DNA of 64,000 bases from a bacterium (GCA_027485645.1 JAIXQR010000002.1:1-64000); one strand, 5' to 3'; positions 55,378 to 63,650 are shown, numbered from the stretch's first letter. Numbers and translations: made by a program. The notes: generated by a model not told the origin, from the sequence alone.

Positions 55378-57599
55378 CGAAGGTGCATCAACCGACTTAG
55401 GAACCGCGATCCGGCGGGGTTATTGGTCACGCCGTGCGGCTGCTTTCCGAGACCACCGAATGGGCGCAAAGTCGTCACGTAGCCGTGCGGATATCGCACG
55501 AGGACTGGCGCTTCTTCGTACGTTCGAACATCGACTCGGTTCATGAGCACCTGGTAATCGCGGCCCCAGAACTTGGCGATGTGGTCAATGTCGATCACGC
55601 GGTCGCAGGAGATCGGCATGAGTCGCTCCCATCGTTCGGCAAACCCAAGGTCTGCCCAGAATTCGGTGTCGAAGAACTCGTAGGCCGATTCTCGCCAGAA
55701 GGGGCAAGGGGTCGTGCCTTCGTCCAAGAGGAACTGGATAGACGGGCGGCTTTCGGGGCGGAATCGGGTGGAGATTCGGCCCATACCATCGGGCGTGCTG
55801 GTGAGATCGGAGAGGACTTCCGCAGGATCGAAGATGGTCCAACCTTCAAAGTTGGGGCGGCTGAGGACCCAAATGGGCCAGGCGTTGCGGATTCCGGGCG
55901 CTTCAACAACCAGAGTGAACTCGCCGGGCTGGTCGCACTGCCAGTGGATCTCGGCAACTTTGCGCGCGGATAGCGTTGGGATCGAGACGGCGTCGCTGCG
56001 GCCTTCGGCAACAATGATGCCTTCCGAGCTCACGATGCTCCAGCGAGCTTCCACCTGCTTGGCTTGTTCTACGGCGAGGCCGATTCGGAGGAGGATGCGA
56101 CCGACGAAGTGGTTTCGGGAGTCGGCGTAGCCGGGGCGGTTGCCTCCGTGCTTCCAGGCTGGCCGGCGGATGGGGATTTGGTAGAAGACATCCGGGGCGT
56201 TCCAGGCTTCAATTTCCGTCGGGTCGAATCGGGCGGCGTTCCAGTCATCCATGAAGCCGGCGGTGGAAATCGGCGTGTCGCGGAGGCCGGTGATGACGTA
56301 GCCGGAGAAGTCGGGTCGGGCGCGGACGTGCTCGGTGACGGCTTTGCGGACGAAAAGAGCTTTTTGCCGGCTGGATTCCATGAGCCGGAAGTGGCGGTTT
56401 TCGGTGGGGGCGGTGGCGAAGCGGTTCTTGGCGAGGAAGTGCGGGAGGTCGTATTGCCAGCGGACGCCTTTGGCGTTTCGGTTGACGTCGGTGCTGGCCC
56501 AGAACGGATCGACCTTGCGCAGGGCTTCGAGGTTGCGGTGAACGTCGGTGTCGTTGGTTTCGCCGAGGAGCGTCGGGCGCTCGGCGTGGTTGCCGGTGTT
56601 AAGGCAGTCGAGGACGCTCGGGAAGAACTGGGTGTCGCAGTAGGGGTGGAAGTCGTCGAAGGTGCCGAACTCGCGCAGGTCGCCGCCGTACATTTCGGCG
56701 CCGCCAGAGTTGTCGCGGACGAGGGGGCAGCGGGAGGTTTTTTGGACCAGCTCGACCATTTCCTGGCGAAACTCAACCGGGATTCCTTCGCCGAGTTCGC
56801 AGCCGATGGTCCAAGCGATGATGGAGCTGTGGTGAGCGTATTGGCGGACGATGGCTTCGAGCTCGGTTCGGATTTGGCCGAGGCGTTCGGGCTGGGTGGA
56901 CGGGTTCCAGAGTGGGAGTTCTAGCCAGCCGACGAGGCCGTATTCGGCCAGGAGGTCTAGGTATTGGTGCGGCGGGACCCAGAGGCAGAACTTGACGGTG
57001 TTGAATCCGAAGTTCCGGATTTGCGCGAGTTCGGCGCGGATGGTGGCCTCGTCCGGGTTCGGGTGGCCGAGTTCCGGGTACCAGCCCCAGTGGAGGATGC
57101 CGCGCATGTAGAACGGTTCGCCATCTAGCAGGATGTTGGGGCCGCTAATGGCGGCGCGGCTGGCGGGAGCGGCGTGGGCGGCGGCGGGTTGGGAGTCGAT
57201 TTCGACTTCGCGGAAGATGCCGCCGAAGGTGTTGAAGACGTACGGCAGGAAGCCGCTGGCGGCTTCTTCGACGGGGTAGTTGAGGCCGCCGTTTTTGGTG
57301 ACGCGGACGGTGAGGAGGACGGTTTGGCCTTGGTACTTGGCGATCGGGACTTCCCAGGCGTCCCAGATTCCGCGGTGGCGGGTGACGACTTCGCGGTTGA
57401 TGAGGACGTCGGCGGCGTAGCTGACGCCGTGGAAGCGGAGCACGGTGGCGTCGGCGGGAATGGTGAGCTCGTTTTCGTAAACAACCGGACCTTCGTCGAA
57501 TACGGGCAGGTCTTCATTCCACGCGTGGGGAATGGTGACGGCCTGGGGACCATCGCCATAATCCACGGTCCAGCCCGAAAGAAGCGGTTGTGCGCTCAT
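55356..57599 (-). CDS. Glycoside hydrolase family 2 protein
   Basis: The 747-residue protein shows the GH2 order: sugar-binding jelly roll (DGPQAVTIPHAWNEDLPVF, FHGVSYAADVLINREVVTRH), a beta-sandwich (TVLLTVRVTKNGG), then the TIM barrel with YMRGILHWGWYPELGHPN, the acid/base Glu in IIAWTIGCELGEG and the nucleophile Glu in PTLLGETNDT. The residue before the acid/base Glu is Cys where Asn is nearly invariant in clan GH-A. No signal peptide is seen, so it is probably cytoplasmic. The specificity (galactosidase, glucuronidase or mannosidase) cannot be read. Confidence 0.88.
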   Translation of the reverse strand: MSAQPLLSGWTVDYGDGPQAVTIPHAWNEDLPVFDEGPVVYENELTIPADATVLRFHGVSYAADVLINREVVTRHRGIWDAWEVPIAKYQGQTVLLTVRVTKNGGLNYPVEEAASGFLPYVFNTFGGIFREVEIDSQPAAAHAAPASRAAISGPNILLDGEPFYMRGILHWGWYPELGHPNPDEATIRAELAQIRNFGFNTVKFCLWVPPHQYLDLLAEYGLVGWLELPLWNPSTQPERLGQIRTELEAIVRQYAHHSSIIAWTIGCELGEGIPVEFRQEMVELVQKTSRCPLVRDNSGGAEMYGGDLREFGTFDDFHPYCDTQFFPSVLDCLNTGNHAERPTLLGETNDTDVHRNLEALRKVDPFWASTDVNRNAKGVRWQYDLPHFLAKNRFATAPTENRHFRLMESSRQKALFVRKAVTEHVRARPDFSGYVITGLRDTPISTAGFMDDWNAARFDPTEIEAWNAPDVFYQIPIRRPAWKHGGNRPGYADSRNHFVGRILLRIGLAVEQAKQVEARWSIVSSEGIIVAEGRSDAVSIPTLSARKVAEIHWQCDQPGEFTLVVEAPGIRNAWPIWVLSRPNFEGWTIFDPAEVLSDLTSTPDGMGRISTRFRPESRPSIQFLLDEGTTPCPFWRESAYEFFDTEFWADLGFAERWERLMPISCDRVIDIDHIAKFWGRDYQVLMNRVDVRTYEEAPVLVRYPHGYVTTLRPFGGLGKQPHGVTNNPAGSRFLSRLMHLRYLGTAA

Positions 57600-57664
57600 A
57601 CAGCGTATTAGACCGCTAACTTGCGAAACTTACAAGCGTCTATAACCTTTGTCATGGAGGAACG

Positions 57665-58675
57665 ATGATTTTTTCAGCAATGATGCTAGTGGGCCAGGTG
57701 CCGAGTGTTGCGATTTCCGTTGTAAAGGTTTCGGAGGGAGTGCGACCGGTGGCGATGGCACCGGCTCCGCAGGGGAGCCAAGTGGTGCTGTGCTTGGAGG
57801 ATGGATCGGTTCAGATCCTCGATGCCAAGACTCGTCAGATCGTGCGGAAGCTGGCAAAACACCCTGGGCCGGCTTATGCGGCGGCTTGGAGCGGCGACGG
57901 CGTTTGGATTGCGACGGGCGACGAGACCGGGCGCGTTTTCATTGAGGACGCTCGGACCGGGGCGAAGGTTCAGGAGTACCGAAGCCATACGCGCGGGATT
58001 CAGAAGGTCAGCTTTAACGTCGGTCGGACCTTGCTGGCGAGCGTTGGAAAGGACGATGCGATTGACATTCAGGACCTTGGGCTGAACACGCCAAAGGAAG
58101 AGCGGGAGATTCTTGGAAAGGGCTCTAACCTTTATGGCGGCGAGTTCAATCCGGCTTCGGCGAACCTGATTGCGACCGGGATTCTTGGCGACGTGGGCAG
58201 GGTTTATGACGCGAAGACCGGTGCGGTGGTTGGCATTTTGAGCCAGCCCGCGAACGAAGGGACGTTTGATGTTTCTTACAACAAGAACGGCACCCGGTTT
58301 GTGACCACGGGCCGAGATGGCGTGAGCATGGTTTGGGATGCGAAGTCCCGAGTTCGATTGGCCCGGTTGATGGGGCACAAGGATTGGGTGACTAATGCGG
58401 CTTGGTCGCCGAGCGGTCGGCTGATTGCGACGAGCTCGACGGATCGGAGCGTCATTTTTTGGAACGCGGCGACCTACCAGAAGGTGGCGGTTTTGAACGA
58501 GCAGAACTCGGTCGGGTCGCCGATTTGCTTCACCGGCAACGGGGCGTTCTTCCTGAGTACCAACGTGGGTGGAAGTTTGGTCGTTCACTCGGTTTCGCCT
58601 GCGCAGCCAGCGGTTGCGGCGCCGGCGGCGAAGAAGCCGATTAAGCGAACGGTTCGAAAGAAGCGCCGCGGTTAA
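57665..58675 (+). CDS. Exported WD40-repeat protein
   Basis: The 336-residue protein has a hydrophobic N-terminus (MIFSAMMLVGQVPSVAISVV) and at least six WD40-like blades, such as AYAAAWSGDGVWIATGDETG and VTNAAWSPSGRLIATSSTDR with SVIFWNAATY. The end is Ala/Pro-rich then basic (KKPIKRTVRKKRRG). GGAGG lies 6 nt before the ATG. It is a likely protein-interaction propeller of unknown partner; the signal sequence is weak. It converges with the next gene, overlapping by 4 nt. Confidence 0.82.
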   Translation: MIFSAMMLVGQVPSVAISVVKVSEGVRPVAMAPAPQGSQVVLCLEDGSVQILDAKTRQIVRKLAKHPGPAYAAAWSGDGVWIATGDETGRVFIEDARTGAKVQEYRSHTRGIQKVSFNVGRTLLASVGKDDAIDIQDLGLNTPKEEREILGKGSNLYGGEFNPASANLIATGILGDVGRVYDAKTGAVVGILSQPANEGTFDVSYNKNGTRFVTTGRDGVSMVWDAKSRVRLARLMGHKDWVTNAAWSPSGRLIATSSTDRSVIFWNAATYQKVAVLNEQNSVGSPICFTGNGAFFLSTNVGGSLVVHSVSPAQPAVAAPAAKKPIKRTVRKKRRG

Positions 58676-59247
58676 CGCTCAAAGAAGTGGGCGCGTGCGT
58701 CGGAAAACGGTTTCTGCCTTCCTTGGGCAGGAACCGTTCTTACCGTTCCGAAGGCGTTTAGCCGGAAGAACGGGCCATCGAAGGTGTTGGCCTGCAGGTT
58801 GACGCTCCCGCTCCACGGGTTTGTGAGGAGGCCAAGTTTTGGCTTCTCGAAAATGGTCTCGATGCGATCGGTCAGTTTGCCGGCCATCGCGAAGGCTCCG
58901 ATGTACGGGTAGCTAATCCTGACTTCGGAGGTTCCGGAGGCGGAGCCGAGGGCGGGGTCCATTGGGAACGGCGATTTGCCGCTCTTTTGTGGATCATCGA
59001 CCGCGATAAGATCGCCATCGTCGATGAGCCGATACCGGAGCACGTTGAGGTTTGGCGACATGACACCGTCGTGGTCCTCGCGATAGAGCTGCCAGGCGAC
59101 GAAGACGCGGCGGAGCTTTCCGACTTCCGACTGTTGGGCCTGGCTCCGGGTGAGCAGGATTCCGGCGAAGATGGTTCCGGCGACGGAGAGGACGATGACG
59201 GACGACCAGAGAATGGTTCTTGGATTCATCGTCTTGCGGCCCGCCAT
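58672..59247 (-). CDS. Single-helix anchored protein with pilin-like mature part
   Basis: The 191-residue protein has an N-terminal helix (TILWSSVIVLSVAGTIFAGI) and a mature part (VFVAWQLYREDHDGVMSPN, PFPMDPALGSASGTSEV) that resembles the DUF1559-like prepilin segment seen at 9255-10019, where [19 protein letters not shown] occurs. It lacks the FTLIE cleavage motif. The start is ambiguous between ATGs at 59247 and 59229. No downstream partner. It may be a relative that is anchored rather than pilin-processed. Confidence 0.6.
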   Translation of the reverse strand: MAGRKTMNPRTILWSSVIVLSVAGTIFAGILLTRSQAQQSEVGKLRRVFVAWQLYREDHDGVMSPNLNVLRYRLIDDGDLIAVDDPQKSGKSPFPMDPALGSASGTSEVRISYPYIGAFAMAGKLTDRIETIFEKPKLGLLTNPWSGSVNLQANTFDGPFFRLNAFGTVRTVPAQGRQKPFSDARAHFFER

Positions 59248-59263
59248 GACTTCATCATGGCTT

Positions 59264-59310
59264 GCGCTTTGAGCTTCGCGCTTTGCATGGCCTTGCCTGG
59301 CTTTGCGTGG
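59264..59310. repeat. Short dispersed repeat, copy 1
   Basis: The stretch beginning GCGCTTTGAGCTTCGCGCTT recurs at 61825, with the following GGCTTTGCGTGG-type words shuffled. It is in the gene-free spacer 59248-59546, which also holds a 7-bp inverted repeat (59325-59331 with 59352-59358) around a C-tract. No gene or clear promoter was seen in the rest. Confidence 0.6.
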
Positions 59311-59546
59311 CCTGGGTGGTCGGTGTAATTATTGCTCCCCCCCAGACGGATTAATTACTTACGGGCCGTTTTAGGTTCGGATGGGGCGTTTTGGGCTGGT
59401 GCGCTCTGCGTGGCAGACACACCCTATTGCCGTCTCAAAGGAGGAAAGTCAACCAGCGATTTTGATTATTTGCCTGGAGAAGAGTGACAAGAACAGGGCC
59501 CTCATCTGAGCGTTCTCGGATTACAATGACCACAGAGAGGTACGAC

Positions 59547-59882
59547 ATGACGAGCCCGCCACGCTATTGGATTGGAGTTGTGCTGCACCTCGTGGTTTTG
59601 TGCGTTGCTTACGGGCTGCGAATGGCGGGCGAAGTGCCCGATGGGTTCGGACCTTCGAGCATTTTTTGCTTAGGGAGTGCTCAGGTTTTTATGGGGCACC
59701 GCGCTCCGCGACAGCACGAGTTGGTGGAACACTTCGGCCGGGACGTCGTTTGGCCGGTTTTTCTGGTGGCAGGCCTGGCGATCAACGTCATGCCGCCGGA
59801 GATTTTCATTGGCTACTGCGTTCTGTTTCTGGTCGGCGCGTTCTTTATGAAGCCGGGCGCGAGTCGAGAGCAGGCCGCTTGA
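59547..59882 (+). CDS. Small three-helix membrane protein
   Basis: Starting at the ATG at 59547 (GAGAGG 8 nt upstream) gives 111 residues with hydrophobic stretches WIGVVLHLVVLCVAYGL, VVWPVFLVAGLAINVM and IFIGYCVLFLVGAFFM. A GTG at 59484 would add 21 non-hydrophobic residues. No family was recognised. It is a single gene. Confidence 0.6.
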   Translation: MTSPPRYWIGVVLHLVVLCVAYGLRMAGEVPDGFGPSSIFCLGSAQVFMGHRAPRQHELVEHFGRDVVWPVFLVAGLAINVMPPEIFIGYCVLFLVGAFFMKPGASREQAA

Positions 59883-59976
59883 TACTGGGCCTGTCTCGGC
59901 AACCTTCAAGCCGCCTCCCTTGGTTCGAGCGTTAGGCTTTCAGGACGTAAGGTGGAAACTTACAGTAGTTAAGGCT

Positions 59977-60414
59977 ATGGCAAAAGGCGTTTCAACGACA
60001 CTCCGAACACGGTTGAACGTTTCGGCGTTTCTTAAGTGCTCCGCTGAGGATCAGGCCACCTTCCTCTTTGACCTTCGTTGGGAGCGGGGTAATCGGACCA
60101 AAGTCGTCAAGCGGTTTCTCTTGCGACTGACGGAGCGATTTGACGCGCTCGACCAGGAACCTGCATTGGCTTTGCTTGAAGTGCTCTTTAATTGCCGGGT
60201 GCTTCGGGCTCGGGCGTTCATTCGGAGAATGCTCCGGTCGAGCGATCCGAACGTTCGGTTCTTTGCGTCTGACTGGCTCCGCTTCTATGGCCAGAAGAGG
60301 GATCTTGCCCTGCTCAAGCCTCTTTACAGTGATCACCGGGTTACTTGGCCGTTTGGGGATACAGTTTCTTCATGTGCCCACGTGGCAAAGCTTTCCATCC
60401 TGGGAAGAGAGTGA
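59977..60414 (+). CDS. Uncharacterised protein with HEAT-like helices
   Basis: From the ATG at 59977 (AAGG upstream) the 145-residue protein is basic and helical (FLFDLRWERGNRTKVVKRFL, LLEVLFNCRVLRARAFIRRM, RSSDPNVRFFASDWLRFYGQ). The last pattern recalls HEAT-type repeats but is too short to name. An earlier GTG-type start at 59920 is possible. No partner gene. Confidence 0.55.
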   Translation: MAKGVSTTLRTRLNVSAFLKCSAEDQATFLFDLRWERGNRTKVVKRFLLRLTERFDALDQEPALALLEVLFNCRVLRARAFIRRMLRSSDPNVRFFASDWLRFYGQKRDLALLKPLYSDHRVTWPFGDTVSSCAHVAKLSILGRE

Positions 60415-60915
60415 GTAGGTTTCGGGGCGTTTGAGGTTTACGCTAGAATCGCAATTATCCACGCCACTTCAGGGTCCGTGTTTTCTGGGACTAGGCGGAT
60501 AATGTCGGATCGATCTACTTAAAATGGCCATGTGAGATATCAAGGAAGGAGGGTTCTTTTTCTGTCCTCAAAAGTCACGCCGTTCAGATTGCAATGGCCA
60601 AGGCGCGCGGACGATCGATACCATGCAGAGGGTGAGCGGTGTTGAGACGGGCAACGAAACGAAGAATGCTTTATTCAGGCATCTCGATCATTCCGGCCAT
60701 GTCGTACCATTGATATATTTCCAGCTATGCATGGCTATGGACGGGCAATCTAGGAGGGATATTTGACATCTTCAATGATCCACTGTTTCAGTGCCAGGTC
60801 ATTTTCTCGATTGTTCTCTTCTGCAACTGGCAGTTTGGTCGAGTCGCGGTTCGCAAACTGAAGCAAGCGTTCAGGACATGATGAATAGTAGTTCCCGTGT
60901 TAATGGAAATCGGAG
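60415..60915. other. 501-bp gene-poor spacer
   Basis: No convincing gene is present. TTTACGCTAGAATC near 60433-60447 could be a -10 region. An open stretch without a usual start, 60714-60881, reads as a hydrophobic peptide (GGIFDIFNDPLFQCQVIFSI then VLFCNWQF) and may be a fragment of a decayed membrane gene. The last 60 bp lie upstream of the gene at 60916. Confidence 0.5.
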
Positions 60916-61407
60916 ATGAAGGAGACACGAGAAGGATTGAGTGATTTTTCTGCCTGGAAAGCGGGCGAGTTGATTGGGGCGATCATGGACAGATATGCGA
61001 TCGATTTAGAAATTCCACCGGTCGAGGAGGGTTCGAAGTTTGTCGACATCGTCTTCGAACTTTTTCAATCGGACGAGGATGGAAGGGCGGAATTGGCGAC
61101 GAACTTGACGGCTGTCCTGATTGAGCACGCTCGGAAGGTGGGCGATTTTGAAGCGGTGATAGGGCTTTCAAGTCGTCTCGTGTCGACCGTGCGTTCTGAC
61201 GACGACAACGACAACGATATTCTGATCGTGACGGCGCAAGAGCTTCGATCTGCTTTGTTTTGGCAGTACTTAGTGACAAAAAATGTGGATAAGAGGCTGC
61301 TCAGAACTTCTAGCCAGTTGGCGGCGGCGATTTGTAAGTGTTCGGAGCACGAGATGCTCAGACTTGAAGCAGCGCTGACGCAGGGAGTGCGGGCACTCAC
61401 CGGATGA
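60916..61407 (+). CDS. Uncharacterised acidic protein
   Basis: The 163-residue protein (start MKETREGLSDFSAWKAGELI) is soluble, acidic and mostly helical (FVDIVFELFQSDEDGRAELA, TNLTAVLIEHARKVGD), with an acidic stretch SDDDNDNDILIV. No family was recognised. Its acidic nature and place next to an Rhs region are compatible with an immunity-type protein, but this is only suggestion. The ATG at 60916 follows GGAGATGAAG-type weak signals. Confidence 0.58.
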   Translation: MKETREGLSDFSAWKAGELIGAIMDRYAIDLEIPPVEEGSKFVDIVFELFQSDEDGRAELATNLTAVLIEHARKVGDFEAVIGLSSRLVSTVRSDDDNDNDILIVTAQELRSALFWQYLVTKNVDKRLLRTSSQLAAAICKCSEHEMLRLEAALTQGVRALTG

Positions 61408-61436
61408 GTTTCGTGGTTTGAAGTTTTGTGACGGTC

Positions 61437-61814
61437 ATGAAGGCAATTTCGTCGGACAAGGTCAAGCGTTTTCGGGCGGCGGACTTGGTTTCTTGGCTGA
61501 TTGTCATTGCCGTGTGTGGAGCGGTGTCGTTTTGGTTTCTCAAGCAGTTTGATACTTCGGATTTTGAGAGGGCGGCGAAGGGGTTGGTTGGGAAGCGGAG
61601 CCAGGAAGTTCGAAGCAAGTTGGGAGCGCCGGATGAAGTGCATCCGGCCGCGGTGTTCAATCGGTCGGTTCGATCGGATATCCGGGTGTCGTTTGTTCCT
61701 AAGGAGATTCCGGTGGCTCGGGGTTCGGTTTGGCTGTACAACCGGATGCTGACGATGGTGTTGGTCTTTGTTGAGGAGGATAAGGTTGTGGAGGTTTACG
61801 TTGGGAAGACGTGA
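61437..61814 (+). CDS. Single-helix protein with SmpA/BamE-like domain
   Basis: From the ATG at 61437 (a GTG at 61428 is an alternative) the protein has one N-terminal helix (DLVSWLIVIAVCGAVSFWFL) and a small domain, GLVGKRSQEVRSKLGAPDEV then RGSVWLYNRMLTMVLVFVEE, matching the two-helix/three-strand SmpA/OmlA (BamE-like) pattern. Such domains are usually periplasmic and bind other proteins. There is no lipobox. It starts 29 nt after the acidic protein and may be co-transcribed. Confidence 0.62.
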   Translation: MKAISSDKVKRFRAADLVSWLIVIAVCGAVSFWFLKQFDTSDFERAAKGLVGKRSQEVRSKLGAPDEVHPAAVFNRSVRSDIRVSFVPKEIPVARGSVWLYNRMLTMVLVFVEEDKVVEVYVGKT

Positions 61815-61824
61815 CTAGCGGGCG

Positions 61825-61875
61825 GCGCTTTGAGCTTCGCGCTTTGCGTGGCTTTGTGTTGCCTTGCGTTGCGGA
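61825..61875. repeat. Short dispersed repeat, copy 2
   Basis: This begins with the same GCGCTTTGAGCTTCGCGCTT as 59264 and continues with GGCTTTG/GCCTTGCG words. It lies in the gene-free stretch 61815-62084 before the Rhs remnant. Confidence 0.6.
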
Positions 61876-61954
61876 GGAAAGTGTGACGGTTGTTCTCGGA
61901 ATTGGGTTTGAATTCGGCGTGCGTCGATGAACTGTGAGTCAGATAGTGGCTCCA

Positions 61955-62058
61955 ACCGCCAAAAGCGGCGGCAGAGCCTCCGCACTCCAAAGTGTTTCGG
62001 CTGTTCGGGTCCTCATCCCCAACCCCTTCTCCATCGGAATGGAGAAGGGGCTCACGCG
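61955..62058. repeat. Composite intergenic repeat, copy 1 (with 12-bp hairpin)
   Basis: The first half reads ACCGCCAAAAGCGGCGGCAG (a CCGCC/GGCGG hairpin) and ends TTTCGGCT; the second half is a perfect 12-bp stem with a CGGA loop (62023-62034 with 62039-62050) followed by CTCACGCGG. The same two modules recur at 63869-63978, and the second alone at 63746-63813. Copy 1 ends right where homology to the Rhs gene begins. Confidence 0.8.
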
Positions 62059-62084
62059 GTTTCTCGTGTACGATAGACAGGAAC

Positions 62085-62756
62085 ATGACGGCATGTTTGT
62101 TGCGTGATGGAGCGGGTGGGTTTACTTTGACTTCGCGCCGGGCGTATGACCCTTGGGGAGCGATGCGGCAGTGGGGGACTCATCCCAGCGGAGCTTCGGC
62201 TTACCAGGGCGCGCCTTCTAACCGCTACGTGGGTTCGCTGGGGCACCAGCAGGATGACGACTCAGGCCTGTACTATATGCGTGCGCGGTACTACGAGCCG
62301 GGGTCGGGACGGTTTATCAGTGAGGATCCGGCGATGGATGGTGGAAATTGGTACATCTATTGCGGCAATGATCCAGTAGCTCGGTACGATCCGTCCGGCA
62401 AAGCTTCGGAAGACATCCTGACTTTCATAGCTGGTTCGCTGCTCATGGGCTTCGGCCTTCTCATTCTGGGCATCGCGCCGTGGTGCGCGGAAGCATGGGC
62501 GGGAATCTCCAGCATGAAGGCTCAGTGCGCAAAGTTAACTGCATCTGGTTTAGACGGAGAGTACGTTAGGCACCTTGGCCGCCAAATCGATAAGTTTGAC
62601 AAGCAGGTTAGAGTAGCTCGGACAGCAGGAGCTGGGATGGCTGGAATCGGTGCTGTGCTAATGATGTGCGCTGGGCGAGAAATGATTCGTTTGTCTCTTT
62701 TGATGGATATTGAACTTGTCGGCACGGAGTATGACATTCTATGTACATTCTTCTGA
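62085..62756 (+). CDS. Rhs core C-terminal fragment with hydrophobic tip (possible toxin)
   Basis: The 223-residue frame (ATG at 62085, AGGA just upstream) contains the Rhs-associated core: RYVGSLGHQQDDDSGLYYMR, ARYYEPGSGRFISEDP and YCGNDPVARYDPSG. The large N-terminal Rhs shell is missing; upstream homology breaks at a 2-nt deletion beside a repeat. After DPSG (residue 105) the sequence changes to a tip of about 118 residues with two hydrophobic segments (DILTFIAGSLLMGFGLLILG and AGAGMAGIGAVLMMCAG), the place where polymorphic toxins sit. It is either a remnant or an orphan toxin module. Confidence 0.78.
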   Translation: MTACLLRDGAGGFTLTSRRAYDPWGAMRQWGTHPSGASAYQGAPSNRYVGSLGHQQDDDSGLYYMRARYYEPGSGRFISEDPAMDGGNWYIYCGNDPVARYDPSGKASEDILTFIAGSLLMGFGLLILGIAPWCAEAWAGISSMKAQCAKLTASGLDGEYVRHLGRQIDKFDKQVRVARTAGAGMAGIGAVLMMCAGREMIRLSLLMDIELVGTEYDILCTFF

Positions 62757-63094
62757 CAGATTGGAAAATTGTAGGTCTTTGTGTAACGATTCTTGTTGGT
62801 GTGTATCGTGTGTTTTTCCTTGCATCACTTCGTAACAGCTTGACGTTGTCGTTGCGCAAGAAAGTGCTCTTGGCACACGGGGCAGAAGTAGCAACAGGCG
62901 CGGTACTCACGATCGTGTTCACTCACGTTTCAGCAGTGTCTACGGGCCTATCGGTAGTAGCATTTCTCCTAGATCTATCGAGCGCAATGCATGACTTCAC
63001 TTTTCGGAAGGGATTTAATTTTTGCCGACTTTTCTCGATGTTCATCTACTGGGTTGCAGCGGTCAGCGGCATAGTAGCGTTCAGAACTGGCTAA
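62741..63094 (+). CDS. Membrane protein after the Rhs tip, candidate immunity protein
   Basis: The 117-residue protein has about three or four hydrophobic helices (WKIVGLCVTILVGVYRVFFL, AEVATGAVLTIVFTHVSAVS, GLSVVAFLLDLSSAM and LFSMFIYWVAAVSGIVAF). It overlaps the Rhs tip gene by 16 nt, the tight spacing typical of toxin-immunity pairs. A membrane-embedded immunity protein would suit a pore- or membrane-acting tip. No family was recognised; the role is inferred from position. Confidence 0.6.
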   Translation: MYILLTDWKIVGLCVTILVGVYRVFFLASLRNSLTLSLRKKVLLAHGAEVATGAVLTIVFTHVSAVSTGLSVVAFLLDLSSAMHDFTFRKGFNFCRLFSMFIYWVAAVSGIVAFRTG

Positions 63095-63115
63095 TATTTT
63101 CGTTACGACGGTCAG

Positions 63116-63379
63116 ATGGGGGTTCAGGATGTGGAGACTTCGGGTCCAGTGGGGTCACAGGTGATTTCCGCAGTGAACCGGTATGCGCTCGGCGCTCGCG
63201 GGGTGGATATGATTTCTCGGACGACGTCTTCTAGTACGACCTTGAGCTATCCGGTGTACGATGATCACGGGAACATGACGGCGTGTTTGTTGCGTGATGG
63301 TGCGGGTGGGTTTACTTTGACCTCTCGCCGGGCCTATGACCCTTGGGGAGCGATGCGGCAGTGGAGGACTCATAGGTGA
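63116..63379 (+). pseudogene. Second, truncated Rhs core fragment
   Basis: The frame reads VNRYALGARGVDMISRTTSS, then LSYPVYDDHGNMTACLLRDG and SRRAYDPWGAMRQW, ordinary Rhs core sequence, and stops just after. About 100 bp (63273-63373) repeat 62084-62184 with few differences. Homology ends at the word GGACTCAT in both copies. It lacks shell and tip, so it cannot be a working Rhs protein; it looks like a displaced core end left by recombination. Confidence 0.8.
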
Positions 63380-63413
63380 TTCTAGGTGAGTTCATTGCGA
63401 AGGACGCAAACCT

Positions 63414-63650
63414 ATGATTGAAAAGAATGCGGTTCGGCTGCGAATGCAGACATTGTTATATAACCTAGTCTCAATTTTTGCTTGGTCACTCTTTCTCTTT
63501 GTTGTTCATGTTAACGACAATAAGAAACTAACGGAACGGCCCTTGGGGATGATCGCCATTGGTGGCTTATCCCTATCGCTAATCTTCACCATAGTCCAGT
63601 TAATTCGGGTTATTAGAGCGCGCAATGTGAAAAAGTCTTCGGGTAACTGA
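63414..63650 (+). CDS. Small two-helix membrane protein, possible orphan immunity protein
   Basis: The 78-residue protein has two helices (LLYNLVSIFAWSLFLFVVHV and GMIAIGGLSLSLIFTIVQLI) and a basic end. AAGGA lies 9 nt before the ATG. It follows the truncated Rhs core by 34 nt, the place expected for an immunity gene whose toxin tip has been lost. No family was recognised. Base composition here is lower in GC than its neighbours. Confidence 0.55.
   Translation: MIEKNAVRLRMQTLLYNLVSIFAWSLFLFVVHVNDNKKLTERPLGMIAIGGLSLSLIFTIVQLIRVIRARNVKKSSGN

Noticed and set aside
56064-56924. 286-codon plus-strand frame inside the GH2 gene
   Set aside because: The Val/Gly/Ala-rich translation is the complement of GH2 coding sequence; the GH2 catalytic motifs are on the minus strand.
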